Shown: positions 7,812-16,315, counted from the stretch's first letter. The stretch is 21,797 nucleotides of DNA from Lachnospiraceae bacterium (GCA_009774245.1 VSNM01000083.1:1-21797), one strand, 5' to 3'. Notes: generated by a model not told the origin, from the letters alone. A program made the numbers and translations.

Positions 7812-9515
7812 TCACGCCATAAACCGGCTGCCCAGCAGCTCATCACGCGCCACTTTGATCGCGCGCTCCACGCTGCCCGGCTCAAACGGATTGGAAATAT
7901 TGGCGTATCTGAGCGTCTCGAGATAACTCATGCTGCCGCCACACCTGCAGAGATTGAGGTAATCTGCCCACGCGCTGTCGTGGTCTTCCCGCTCCTTCTT
8001 CTTGAACTCCATCGCGCCCATGGTCGTGAGGGTGTAGTTGATATAGTACATCGGATAGAGGTAAATGTGCAGCTTGTGATACCAGTAGCCGCCCCTGTCA
8101 AAGAAATCGTCCGGCTCGTATACACGCCAAGGCATATATTTCTCCTCGAGCTTTTTCCACTCCAGCGTCCGCTCCTTTGGCGTCAGGTCAGGATTTGCAT
8201 AGCAGATATGCTGGAACTCATCGACTGCCACGCCAAAAGGCACAAATGTAACCGCCTCCTGCAGATGGGCGAAACGGAACTTATCTGCCTGCTCCCCGAA
8301 GAAGCGCTCCGCATACGGATAGGCAAACTGCTCCATCGACATCGAGTGAATCTCCGCGATATCAGTCGACTCCGAGTAATAATCCGAGATCGGCTGGCTG
8401 CGCATCGCCATATATCCGGCAAAGGCATGGCCGAGCTCATGCGTCAGCACCTGCATGTCAAAGATCGTCTGGTTAAAGCAGGAAAACACGTACGGCGCCT
8501 TGTAGCTTTGCAGATCTGTCATATACCCTGTCGACGCCTTGCCCGGCTTATTTTTCAAGTCCATCAGCTCATGCCTGATCATAAAATCGATAAATTCCCC
8601 TGTCTCGGGACTCATCTCATGGTACATCTTTGCGGCCTCATTCACCATGAAATCATCATCGCCCGCCGGAACCGCGTTGCCGTCCGGGAAGACGCGCTTC
8701 TCATCATAAAACGCAAAATCCTCCACACCAAGACGCTTTGCCTGCGCCTCATACAGCTTCTGACAGAGCGGCACGAGCACCGTATGCACCTGCTCCCGGA
8801 AGGATTCCACTTCCTTCTGGCCGTAATCTGTGCGCCCCTGCTCCAGATAGCCCACCGGAATATAATTTTCATAGCCGAGGTTACGCCCCATCTCGTTCCG
8901 AATCCGGATCAGCTCATCCCAGATCTCCTCCAGGCGCGGCTCGTTCTTGTGATAAAATTCCGAATAGGCGCGGACGGCTCCCCTGCGCACTTCCCTGTCC
9001 TCATGTTCAAAGTACTTCTGCACGCCGTAGAGATTCAACTCCTTGCCGTCAAACGGTATCTTCGCCGTCGCCATAATCTTCTGGTACTCATTGCAGAGCT
9101 TTGCCTCCTGCTGCATCAGTGGAATGTTCGCCTCACAGAATTTCTTTTTTGAGAGATCCATCCTGACAAAGAACTGCTTTCCGTATTCTTCTTCAAAATC
9201 CGCGCGGAACGGACTGTTCATCAGCGCCTCGTTCACCGCCAGAAAGGAAGGCATGAGAGTAGGATATGCATTTTCTATATACTCGTTCTCCTTCTCGTAA
9301 AATTCATCCGTCGTATCCAGTGTATGGCGCACATGTACGATCGTACAGGCTGTGGAAAAATCTTTTCCTCTCTCATCATATGCCAGCATGGCTTCCTTTG
9401 CCTCCGCATAGCTGCCAGCTTTCTCGATACGTTCCCTAGTCTCTGCCGCAAACGCCGCAAATCCCTCGCAGTCCGGCCGCGAATACTCCAGTGTTGAAAA
9501 CTTGAAATCTTCCAT
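7812..9515 (-). CDS. pepF: M3 family oligoendopeptidase F-type
   Basis: A cytoplasmic zinc metallopeptidase that cleaves short oligopeptides. The 567-residue length is normal for the PepF branch of family M3. The zinc site is HELGH (H359, E360, H363) in VLTHELGHAFAGYM, with the third ligand E388 in STDIAEIHSMSMEQF. The C-terminal GGYWYHKLHIYLYPMYYINY region is typical of the substrate-binding subdomain. The start at 9515 is supported by AAGGAG at 9525-9530 with 9 nt spacing. Only 21 nt separate it from the YitT gene, whose stop abuts this ribosome binding site, so the two are almost certainly co-transcribed. It resembles the oligoendopeptidases annotated PepF or YjbG in Firmicutes. Confidence 0.93.
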   Translation of the reverse strand: MEDFKFSTLEYSRPDCEGFAAFAAETRERIEKAGSYAEAKEAMLAYDERGKDFSTACTIVHVRHTLDTTDEFYEKENEYIENAYPTLMPSFLAVNEALMNSPFRADFEEEYGKQFFVRMDLSKKKFCEANIPLMQQEAKLCNEYQKIMATAKIPFDGKELNLYGVQKYFEHEDREVRRGAVRAYSEFYHKNEPRLEEIWDELIRIRNEMGRNLGYENYIPVGYLEQGRTDYGQKEVESFREQVHTVLVPLCQKLYEAQAKRLGVEDFAFYDEKRVFPDGNAVPAGDDDFMVNEAAKMYHEMSPETGEFIDFMIRHELMDLKNKPGKASTGYMTDLQSYKAPYVFSCFNQTIFDMQVLTHELGHAFAGYMAMRSQPISDYYSESTDIAEIHSMSMEQFAYPYAERFFGEQADKFRFAHLQEAVTFVPFGVAVDEFQHICYANPDLTPKERTLEWKKLEEKYMPWRVYEPDDFFDRGGYWYHKLHIYLYPMYYINYTLTTMGAMEFKKKEREDHDSAWADYLNLCRCGGSMSYLETLRYANISNPFEPGSVERAIKVARDELLGSRFMA

Positions 9516-9536
9516 CTTCTTAAACTCCTTTATTTT

Positions 9537-10397
9537 TTATTCGTAAGGTCTCTGGTAAAAGCGCCCTGAGATCTGCTGTGTGTTGATGACATTGACAAAC
9601 GCCTTCGGATCAACCTCCTTGATTCCCTTGATGATACTTTTACACTCCGCCCTCGACACGACAGAGTACACGATCTTGCGCTCCTGATGCTCGTAGGAGC
9701 CCTCCGCCTCAATAATCGTGGCGCCATGGTTGCTGTCCTTTGCGATCACCTCATACACGCGTCTGGCATGGTTCGTCACCACCAGAAGCGTGTGCTGACG
9801 GTACTGCTTGAAGAGCGTGCGCAATACCTGCGTGGAGGCGTACTGGAAAATGATCGAGTACAGCGCCTTCTCCCATCCAAACATCAGTCCTGCGATCACC
9901 AGCAGAATCGCATTAAACCCAAGAATCAGATTAAAGGAATCCATGCCTGTCTTTTCGGACAAAAAGATGCTGATAAAGTCCGTCCCGCCCGTCGTGGCGT
10001 TCATCATCAGACACAGACTGATCGCAAATCCGTTGATCATTCCGCCAAACACGCTGATCAGCAGAGTGTCATACACAATTGCCTGCGATGGCAGCACGTC
10101 CGTCAGGATGTTGGTCAGCACGATACACAGACAGGAGTACAGTGTAAACTTCTTGCCAATGAACCGGAATCCGATATAGATCGGAATCAGATTCAGCACC
10201 AGATTGATCAGTGTATACGGAAGCTCAAATCCGAAAAACCTCTCCACAATCCGCTGAATCAGCAGTGTCAGCCCCGTCGCGCCGCCCGGATACAGACCGC
10301 CTGTCCGCACAAAAGTCTTAATGTTCAGCGCCATGATTACCGATGCGATGCAGATGACGACAATGCGCTTTGCATCCTCTTTCAAACTAAATTTCAT
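9537..10397 (-). CDS. YitT family integral membrane protein (DUF161-DUF2179)
   Basis: A 286-residue membrane protein of unknown transport role. The N-terminal two thirds contain about five to six hydrophobic segments and the family repeats GGLYPGGATGLTLLIQ and ATTGGTDFISIF. The C-terminal cytoplasmic DUF2179 domain begins near residue 205 (HTLLVVTNHARRVYEVI) and contains GATIIEAEGSYEHQERKIVYSVV, ending with FVNVINTQQISGRFYQRPYE. The start at 10397 has GGGGGAAG at about 10404-10411. It lies 33 nt downstream of the fucosidase gene with no visible terminator between, so it probably belongs to the same transcript. Confidence 0.93.
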   Translation of the reverse strand: MKFSLKEDAKRIVVICIASVIMALNIKTFVRTGGLYPGGATGLTLLIQRIVERFFGFELPYTLINLVLNLIPIYIGFRFIGKKFTLYSCLCIVLTNILTDVLPSQAIVYDTLLISVFGGMINGFAISLCLMMNATTGGTDFISIFLSEKTGMDSFNLILGFNAILLVIAGLMFGWEKALYSIIFQYASTQVLRTLFKQYRQHTLLVVTNHARRVYEVIAKDSNHGATIIEAEGSYEHQERKIVYSVVSRAECKSIIKGIKEVDPKAFVNVINTQQISGRFYQRPYE

Positions 10398-10430
10398 ACG
10401 TATCTTCCCCCATATCCCGCTTTCTGATTT

Positions 10431-12731
10431 TTATGAGAATATTACTTCTGTCCAGACGCCCGCTGGCAGCGTCAGATCCACGCGCCTGTCTCCATAGACA
10501 AAGCACCTGTGTGCATCACGGCCGCTGCGGATCTGGGCACTCTGCAGCGCTCCGCTCCTCCACGTGATATTCATGCGCGCATTTCCGCGAATCCTGACGC
10601 CTGTTATCTTTCCATTTTGCCACGCCTTGGGCAGCGCCGGCAGCAGGACAATGCGATCGGCATTGCTCTGTACCAGCATTTCCACCATCGCCGCAATCGA
10701 GCCAAAATTTCCATCAATCTGAAAGGGAGGATGATTGTCAAACAGATTGGGCAGAGTCGACCTGATCAAAAGCTGTCTCAGGTTCTCATGCGCCTGCTCG
10801 CCGTCCCAGAGCTTCGCGTAATGATTCATGATCCATGCGCGGCTCCAGCCCGTATGCCCTCCTCCTCCCTCCAGACGCTTCCGCAAGGTCAGCTCTGCCG
10901 CCCTGGCAAGCTCCGGCGTGCCGTCCTTCGTGATCTGATCGGATGGATGCAGTCCGTACAGATGTGAGATGTGCCTGTGACCGGGCTCCTTCTCCTCATA
11001 CTCCTCACACCACTCAAGGATTCTGCCGTCGCTCCCGATGCGTGTGGGAATCAGCCGCTCACAGGCTTTGACAATCTGCCTGTCCAGCTCATCGGACACC
11101 CCGAGAACCTCCGCCGCCTGATGGCACTGACGAAACAGGTCGCGCAGAATCTGGTTGTCCATCGTCACGCCGACCGAGTTGGCCCCCTGCTCCCCGTTTG
11201 GCAGAATAAACGTATTCTCCGGTGACACGCTCGGACAGGTGCACAGATACGTTTTTCCCCCGATCTCAAACTCAATACAGAAATCCAGGAAAAATTGTGC
11301 CGCCTCCCGCATAACCGGAAACATCTCTCGCAGAAATTTCTCATCTCCTGTGTACTCATAGTGCATCCAGATATGCGTGCAGAGCCACGCGCCACCCATC
11401 ACCCAGAAACTGCCCGGAATCCATAGATCCTGCGGCGCCGTATCCCCCCAGATGTCTGTATTGTGGTGCGCCACAAATCCCCGGCATCCGTACATCACCT
11501 CGGCCGTCCTCCTGCCATTGGGAAGCATTTTTTTCAGCAGATCAAACAGCGGCAGATGACAATCTCCCAGATCGCAGACCTCTGCCGGCCAGTAGTTCAT
11601 CTCTGTGTTGATATTGATCGTAAACTTCGCGTCCCACGGCGCTTCCATATCCTTATTCCAGAGTCCCTGCAACGTCGCGGGAAGTGTCCCGGGGCGGCTG
11701 CAGCTTATGAGCAGGTATCTGCCGAAATTAAAATAGAGCTGTTCCAGGCTCAAATCCGTTTTGCCGTCTGCGACCGCATCCAGGCATTGACTGGTGGGTT
11801 TCTGCGCAACACTGACAGCCTCCCCGCCCAGATCAAACGTCAGGGACATCCTGTCAAAGTACGATCTGTAGTCGGCAATATGACTCGCTCTCAGTTTCTC
11901 GTAACTCTTTACGGCAGCCTTTTCAAGCTTTTCCGCAAGCGCCGCAATAAGCGCCCCGGCCGCGTCCTTCCCCTCCCGCACCTTCACTCGGTATGTCGTC
12001 GCCGCGCTCCAGTACAGATACACCTCCGTGGCGTCATAGACAGTAATGCTCTCGCCGATCACCTCAATCGTTCCGTCAGGACTCGACGCCTTGCACATCA
12101 TGGCATAATCCAGTCCGTCGCGCCCCAGATTCCCGCCGAGCACGATGCTGTCCGCCGACGCCTTCCTCGAATACTCATAGATATGATGCCTCGACTGCAT
12201 GATTTCCAGATTCATCCTGTTTTTTCCCCTTGCAGTCAGGCGCATCACACACACATCATCGGGCGCGGACATAAAGAGCTCCCTGCCATACGCGGTGTCA
12301 TCCAGCAAAAAATGCGTGTAGCTTAGAGCGTCCGCCACGTTGAGTCCCCGCTCATACGCGCTGACATCCTCCGCGGAGAGAGCTCTCCCAAAGTCATAGT
12401 CGATCGAAATATCACCGAGCGTCTGGTAAATGCGCATCCCAAACGGCGTACCGCCGATCGCCTGCTTGCAGAGCCGCTCCGCTTCATGGATTTTTCCTGC
12501 CATGATCAGCTCCCGTATCAACGGAAGCTTCTCCTTCGCGCTGGGATTGTTTCTGTCCATGGGCCCGCCGTACCATACGGTATCCTCATTGACCTGAATC
12601 TGCTCACAGCCAATGGTTCCGTACACCATGCCTCCGATTCTGCCATTTCCAACCGGAAGCGCTTCATTCCAGTCTGATGCAGGTCTGTCATACCAAAGAA
12701 CCGTGCAGTTTTGTTTCTCCCCGATATTCAT
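10431..12731 (-). CDS. GH95 alpha-L-fucosidase
   Basis: An inverting glycoside hydrolase removing terminal alpha-L-fucose (typically alpha-1,2, as on mucin or milk glycans) or alpha-L-galactose. The 766-residue protein lacks a signal peptide. The N-terminal domain begins WYDRPASDWNEALPVGNGRIGG with EDTVWYGGP, both GH95 hallmarks. The catalytic (alpha/alpha)6 barrel has FTININTEMNYWPAEVC (paired Asn that activate water), ILEWCEEYEEKEPGHRHISHL (candidate catalytic Glu in LEW) and FQIDGNFG (catalytic Asp region). The start at 12731 follows the previous stop by only 6 nt and uses AAAGGAAA overlapping that stop. This close coupling to the small upstream gene implies translation from one operon mRNA. 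Confidence 0.92.
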   Translation of the reverse strand: MNIGEKQNCTVLWYDRPASDWNEALPVGNGRIGGMVYGTIGCEQIQVNEDTVWYGGPMDRNNPSAKEKLPLIRELIMAGKIHEAERLCKQAIGGTPFGMRIYQTLGDISIDYDFGRALSAEDVSAYERGLNVADALSYTHFLLDDTAYGRELFMSAPDDVCVMRLTARGKNRMNLEIMQSRHHIYEYSRKASADSIVLGGNLGRDGLDYAMMCKASSPDGTIEVIGESITVYDATEVYLYWSAATTYRVKVREGKDAAGALIAALAEKLEKAAVKSYEKLRASHIADYRSYFDRMSLTFDLGGEAVSVAQKPTSQCLDAVADGKTDLSLEQLYFNFGRYLLISCSRPGTLPATLQGLWNKDMEAPWDAKFTININTEMNYWPAEVCDLGDCHLPLFDLLKKMLPNGRRTAEVMYGCRGFVAHHNTDIWGDTAPQDLWIPGSFWVMGGAWLCTHIWMHYEYTGDEKFLREMFPVMREAAQFFLDFCIEFEIGGKTYLCTCPSVSPENTFILPNGEQGANSVGVTMDNQILRDLFRQCHQAAEVLGVSDELDRQIVKACERLIPTRIGSDGRILEWCEEYEEKEPGHRHISHLYGLHPSDQITKDGTPELARAAELTLRKRLEGGGGHTGWSRAWIMNHYAKLWDGEQAHENLRQLLIRSTLPNLFDNHPPFQIDGNFGSIAAMVEMLVQSNADRIVLLPALPKAWQNGKITGVRIRGNARMNITWRSGALQSAQIRSGRDAHRCFVYGDRRVDLTLPAGVWTEVIFS

Positions 12732-12737
12732 TTTCCT

Positions 12738-12953
12738 TTACCCCTGCTTCCCTTTCTGAGCGTCCAAAAGTGCCAGCAGCGCCTCCTCACTCTCACTCAC
12801 CCACGCATCCTCCTCCTCCGCATTCAGCCCCAGATACTGCGCAAGCGTGCACTCCGCATCACTCATACCCCACTCATAGCTGTAATCATCGATCGCTTCA
12901 AATGCAATCTCACCCGCCAGATAGCGCTCCTTGAATTTCTTTTGATTGTCCAT
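12738..12953 (-). CDS. Small acidic protein of unknown function
   Basis: A 71-residue protein, strongly acidic in its second half. It begins MDNQKKFKERYLAGEIAFEAI, continues DDYSYEWGMSDAECTLAQYLGLNAEEEDAWV and ends in an alanine/leucine helix. The start at 12953 has GGAGGA at 12961-12966; an in-frame ATG at 12986 lacks a site. From memory it resembles small Lachnospiraceae proteins with an FLGL/FLGM-x-EEEY-x-xW motif that sit next to DUF3990/DUF3791-type toxin-like genes, but no such partner is here, so any antitoxin-like role is speculative. It is first in the operon and is driven by a perfect consensus promoter. Confidence 0.75.
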   Translation of the reverse strand: MDNQKKFKERYLAGEIAFEAIDDYSYEWGMSDAECTLAQYLGLNAEEEDAWVSESEEALLALLDAQKGKQG

Positions 12954-13047
12954 ATTCGTCTCCTCCAGCCACATTTCTTTATTCATTTTATCACAATTTT
13001 AAGGGAAATACCACTTCAAAATGCACACTCCGCTCCTTATGGAATAT

Positions 13048-13076
13048 ATTATATTAAAGTCATAATCCCTTGTCAA
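13048..13076 (-). promoter_or_regulatory. Perfect-consensus promoter of the small gene/fucosidase operon
   Basis: On the minus strand TTGACA (13071-13076) is followed after exactly 17 nt by TATAAT (13048-13053). Transcription would start near 13041, giving a leader of about 88 nt before the start at 12953. A match to all twelve consensus positions with ideal spacing implies strong basal expression unless repressed. Confidence 0.85.
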
Positions 13077-13089
13077 AAGGAAGTCTCCC

Positions 13090-13380
13090 ATGCCAAACGC
13101 AAAGCTTGAAAACCTCCTCAATCTCGCCCTCACCGCCACTGAAGCCGAACTGCAAAAATCCCAGGTTCTCAGCACTGGTTTTACCCCTGCCACACGAACC
13201 TGGGAATTGATCGCAAAATATCATGGGGCGCTCGAGCGCCTTGAGTCAGAAGTCATCCACATAGAACCTCTCATCAACGGCTACGCCATCGCAACCGTGC
13301 GGGAGGACTTTGTGGATGCCTTCGCAGACCTCGACGAAATTGAGTATGTCGAGAAACCCAAACGCCTGTATTTTGAATAG
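13090..13380 (+). CDS. Stand-alone subtilase (S8) prodomain-like protein
   Basis: The 96 residues match, from memory, the N-terminal propeptide of Lachnospiraceae S8 peptidases: KLENLLNLAL at the start, RTWELIAKYHGALERL in the middle, GYAIATV, and EYVEKPKRLYFE at the end. In full-length relatives the catalytic domain starts just after KPKRLYF. Here a TAG follows the next residue and the opposite-strand diguanylate cyclase gene begins 14 nt later, so no Asp/His/Ser catalytic domain exists. AAAAGGAA at 13075-13082 gives a good ribosome binding site and the frame is undamaged. It could be a free intramolecular-chaperone/inhibitor-type propeptide (as for I9 inhibitors) or the 5' stump of a lost protease gene. 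Confidence 0.7.
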   Translation: MPNAKLENLLNLALTATEAELQKSQVLSTGFTPATRTWELIAKYHGALERLESEVIHIEPLINGYAIATVREDFVDAFADLDEIEYVEKPKRLYFE

Positions 13381-13394
13381 CGCCGTCATTCAGG

Positions 13395-14471
13395 CTACTC
13401 ACTTGCCATAAGCTGCTGGATATCGTACAGAACGTTCATCACTTCCTTGCCGGCCTCCGCATGGTATCTGTTGAGGATTCTCTTCACAACCATGTCTGCA
13501 TTTTCCTTATTCACATCCATCAGAAGCGCCAACATCTGTGTCGAACTGTACTTCGTCGTCACATCGCCTTTTCGCAGAGAGGACACGATCGCGTACTGCA
13601 GATGCTCCAGCTGCTGCTGTATCATGAGCTCGTCAGCGTCTATGTAATCCTCCAGCGTGAAGAGAACACACTGCACCTCCCTCTGGTCACGTATCAGATT
13701 TCTCTCCATGAAACGATAGATCTTCTCAAAATTATTGTACTCTACCTCGAACGAACCTTCCATTTTTCTCTCCCTAAGCTTACTTGTTATCTCCTCAAGC
13801 GAACTGTGCGGTCTGTCACATACTCCATTCGTACTCTCCGCCGCATCCAGATCGGCGTAAAAACGGTACCCGTTCTTCCCTTCGTTCTTCACACCGTAAA
13901 GAGCCTTATCCGCATTTCCATACAACGCCTCATAAGTCGCGCCGTCATGTGGTGCACAGGCAATTCCCATGGAAACCGTCACCCGCATCAGCTTTCCCGG
14001 CGTGACCAGCCCGCGCTCGATCTGCCGAATGATTCGCTGTGCCTTTGCCCTCACCTCGCATTTGTCATAGCACCCTGGGGAAAATATTGCAAATTCGTCC
14101 CCGCCAAGCCTCGCGGCTATATCCATCGGGTCCACAGCGTCTTTTAATCCCCTGGCAAATTTTGTGAGTACCCGATCTCCCTCCATATGTCCATATGTAT
14201 CATTAATATTCTTAAAATTATCCATATCCATGATGAAAAAAATTCCCTCACAGGCCTCGCGCAGCCTGGCATTGACCAGCTCAGGAATTCCCTGGCGATT
14301 TCTGAGCCCCGTGAGGGGATCGCGTTTTGCCATGGCGATCATTTCCTGCTGCCTCTCAACAGTCTTTGCCATCTCCTGCAGCTGATGCTCCAGGTTCTTT
14401 TTCATCTTTTCAAGTTCTATTAATCTTTTGTTTCCATCGCCTGTTGCTTCTGACTGAAAAACTGTATGCAT
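13395..14471 (-). CDS. Diguanylate cyclase, GGDEF plus degenerate second GGDEF-like domain
   Basis: Makes cyclic di-GMP from two GTP. The 358-residue protein has no membrane segment or recognised sensor: residues 14-48 form a coiled coil, then comes RDPLTGLRNR (50-59). The active-site GGDEF is intact at 123-127, preceded by FFIMDMDNFKNINDTYGH. The inhibitory I-site RxxD is absent, with DPMD at 114-117, so product inhibition through that site is unlikely. Residues 245-345 look like a second, catalytically dead GGDEF-like domain: LRKGDVTTKYSSTQMLALL occupies the GGDEF-strand position and KENADMVVKRI follows. The start at 14471 has GAGGGA at 14477-14482; an upstream in-frame extension to 14612 is AT-rich and lacks a site. 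It converges on the prodomain gene. Confidence 0.9.
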   Translation of the reverse strand: MHTVFQSEATGDGNKRLIELEKMKKNLEHQLQEMAKTVERQQEMIAMAKRDPLTGLRNRQGIPELVNARLREACEGIFFIMDMDNFKNINDTYGHMEGDRVLTKFARGLKDAVDPMDIAARLGGDEFAIFSPGCYDKCEVRAKAQRIIRQIERGLVTPGKLMRVTVSMGIACAPHDGATYEALYGNADKALYGVKNEGKNGYRFYADLDAAESTNGVCDRPHSSLEEITSKLRERKMEGSFEVEYNNFEKIYRFMERNLIRDQREVQCVLFTLEDYIDADELMIQQQLEHLQYAIVSSLRKGDVTTKYSSTQMLALLMDVNKENADMVVKRILNRYHAEAGKEVMNVLYDIQQLMASE

Positions 14472-14528
14472 ATTTATCCCTCTACTGCTTCTGTAACTAT
14501 TATTCCTCATCAAAAAATTAATAGCAAC

Positions 14529-14557
14529 ATTATACCGCAAATACAGACTAATTTCCA
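14529..14557 (-). promoter_or_regulatory. Candidate promoter of the diguanylate cyclase gene
   Basis: On the minus strand TGGAAA (14552-14557), 17 nt and TATAAT (14529-14534) give a perfect -10, ideal spacing and a 4/6 -35. The start would be near 14522, about 50 nt before the ATG at 14471. This also argues against the longer reading frame starting at 14612. Confidence 0.6.
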
Positions 14558-14690
14558 TGAAAAAAATATAAAAATGTGTTATACTCATTTTAGACTTTAT
14601 GTATAAATTCACTATACTGGATTGAACCGGAAAATATTAATGATAATTTATTTTGACAATTATAAATTATAATTGAGAAAGGATACAGAT

Positions 14691-15620
14691 ATGGAACCTG
14701 ACTTCTACGCAAAACGCACTCAGAGACTCCTGCTCAGCGGCTATCCCGTAGAGCTCACGACCGTCGACTGCACCACGCCCGACGCTCCCGTTATATACTG
14801 GCACTGGCATGACGAGGTTGAATTTCAATACATCCGTAAAGGACAGGCCTACATTACCTGTGACGAGGACAATATCACCGTCTCCGAAGGCGACATCATA
14901 TTCATCAATCAGGCGGTACGGCATTTTATCACACCAGCGGGAGCTGATGGTATCATATATAGCTCTGTCGTCGTGAATCCCTCCTTCATACTGGGGCTAG
15001 GTCAGCTTGAACTGGAACGCAAATATATCAATCCCATTATCGCCAACAAGTCCTTCAACCATCTGCATATCGCGCCCCAGCATCACCTGCACCGGCAGTT
15101 CATGACTCACTTAACGCAGTTGATCGCACTCAACCAGGACCGTCCTGTCGGTTATGAGCTCCTGTCCAAAGCGTGCATTCTGCAGCTGTGGAAACTCCTG
15201 TACGACCAGCTCCCGTCTGAGACAGCCGCAGGCTTCAGTATCTCTGCGCGCACTGCCAACCAGGACGCCCAGCGCGCGAAACAGGCGATACTCTACATCC
15301 AGGAACACTTTATGGAGCCCGTCACACTCGACGACATTGCCGACTCCATCCTTGTCAGCAAGAGTGAGTGCTGCCGATGTTTCAAGCGCGCTACCGGCCT
15401 CAGCCCGATCGAATACCTCATGAAATACCGCATCACGGAATCAGTCAGGCACATGCTCCGCAAGACAAATGAATCCATCTCCGAGATAGCCGGCGCTGTC
15501 GGTTTTAATAATATCAGTTATTTTAATAAAGTATTTAAGAAAACGATGGGCTGTACGCCGACAGAATATCGCCGGTCTCTGCGAAAAGACATCACGACGC
15601 CCTTTTTTCCACACGCATAG
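14691..15620 (+). CDS. AraC family transcriptional regulator with N-terminal cupin
   Basis: A 309-residue sugar-type AraC regulator. The N-terminal cupin sensor shows YWHWHDEVEFQYIRKGQ (residues ~30-46) and VSEGDIIFINQAVRHFI. The C-terminal double helix-turn-helix runs from ITL-like VTLDDIADSILVSKSECCRCF to FNNISYFNKVFKKTMGCTPTEYR, the canonical second HTH signature. The ATG at 14691 is preferred over a TTG at 14673 because AAAGGA lies at 14678-14683. It is divergent from the diguanylate cyclase gene and convergent with the flavin reductase (14 nt apart), so its target is not obvious. One of the nearby glycosidases is possible but this is only inferred. Confidence 0.92.
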   Translation: MEPDFYAKRTQRLLLSGYPVELTTVDCTTPDAPVIYWHWHDEVEFQYIRKGQAYITCDEDNITVSEGDIIFINQAVRHFITPAGADGIIYSSVVVNPSFILGLGQLELERKYINPIIANKSFNHLHIAPQHHLHRQFMTHLTQLIALNQDRPVGYELLSKACILQLWKLLYDQLPSETAAGFSISARTANQDAQRAKQAILYIQEHFMEPVTLDDIADSILVSKSECCRCFKRATGLSPIEYLMKYRITESVRHMLRKTNESISEIAGAVGFNNISYFNKVFKKTMGCTPTEYRRSLRKDITTPFFPHA

Positions 15621-15634
15621 CGCCTGTACCCGTA

Positions 15635-16201
15635 CTACCTTTTAAGCTGCATCCCATCCTTGAATGCTTCCCCTACCCTTTCAGCCACCTTATAATATCC
15701 ATGTGTATAAGGGTCAAAGGCAATCGCATTAACCAGGGACAGATCAACCTTGTCCCCATCCATAACTTTTTCGTCCGCCGTGACATTCACAACTTTTCCG
15801 ATGACGCCGCACCCGTATTTTCCGTCCTGATATTCTATGAATTCACACTCCAGGCAGAGCGGAAATTCATTGATAACGGGAGCGTCCACAATCTCAGATT
15901 TCGTGGCCGTAAGTCCACTGTTTTTAAATTTGTCTGGTACCTTGTTGCCGGACTCAACGCCAAAGTAATCAGCTTCGACCACATGGGCGGCATCGGCAAT
16001 GCTTACCGTAAAGGCGCCTCTTGCCTTGATGTTCTTCACTGTTTTGTGTGTTTCCGTCAAGTTGAGGGCTACGGTATCCCGCTCCTGCATGGTTCCCCAT
16101 GCAGCATTCATGACATTTACGCTGCCATCCTCATTGTAAGTTGCCACCATCAAAACCGGCATTGGGAAGATGCCTTCTGTTATACTGAGTTTCCTTCTCA
16201 T
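15635..16201 (-). CDS. Flavin reductase family protein (flavoredoxin-like, FMN-binding split barrel)
   Basis: A 188-residue cytoplasmic flavoprotein of the flavin reductase-like/flavoredoxin family. It probably binds FMN and acts in electron transfer or NAD(P)H-dependent flavin reduction. The N-terminus FPMPVLMVATYNEDGSVNVM, WGTMQERDTVALNL, THKTVKNIKARGAFTVSI and the KNSGLTATKSEIVDAPVINE segment are typical of the family. The start at 16201 has AGAGGT about 10 nt upstream. The gene is divergent from an HxlR regulator; such pairs commonly respond to electrophile or redox stress, so autoregulation with this reductase as target is likely. Confidence 0.9.
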   Translation of the reverse strand: MRRKLSITEGIFPMPVLMVATYNEDGSVNVMNAAWGTMQERDTVALNLTETHKTVKNIKARGAFTVSIADAAHVVEADYFGVESGNKVPDKFKNSGLTATKSEIVDAPVINEFPLCLECEFIEYQDGKYGCGVIGKVVNVTADEKVMDGDKVDLSLVNAIAFDPYTHGYYKVAERVGEAFKDGMQLKR

Positions 16202-16283
16202 TGTAACTACCTCTTTTCTAAATTTTTATGCGGAATTGACAGAACCTAAATCCTTATATATAATTGTAACAGGTAATTTAAAA

Positions 16284-16295
16284 AGTACAAGTACT
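16284..16295. promoter_or_regulatory. Candidate HxlR operator in the divergent promoter region
   Basis: The inverted repeat AGTAC-AA-GTACT lies in the 114-bp gap between the flavin reductase and hxlR-type genes. On the minus strand it overlaps a TTGTAC hexamer that could be the reductase -35 element. Position and symmetry fit a dimeric winged-helix regulator; binding is inferred. Confidence 0.45.
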
Positions 16296-16315
16296 ATCTT
16301 AGAGGAAAGTGTAAT

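Noticed and set aside
7794..9152. A 452-codon plus-strand open frame opposite the M3 peptidase
   Set aside because: It lies antisense to a clear peptidase with intact zinc motif; its leucine/histidine/isoleucine-rich translation and lack of a ribosome binding site are typical of a mirror frame.
11463..12326. A 287-codon plus-strand frame opposite the GH95 gene
   Set aside because: It is a mirror frame of a recognisable fucosidase, with no ribosome binding site or family match.
14653..14673. TTGACA plus TATAAT as the AraC gene promoter
   Set aside because: Both hexamers exist (14653-14658, 14668-14673) but are only 9 nt apart, so they cannot form one promoter; each may belong to a weaker one that I could not define.
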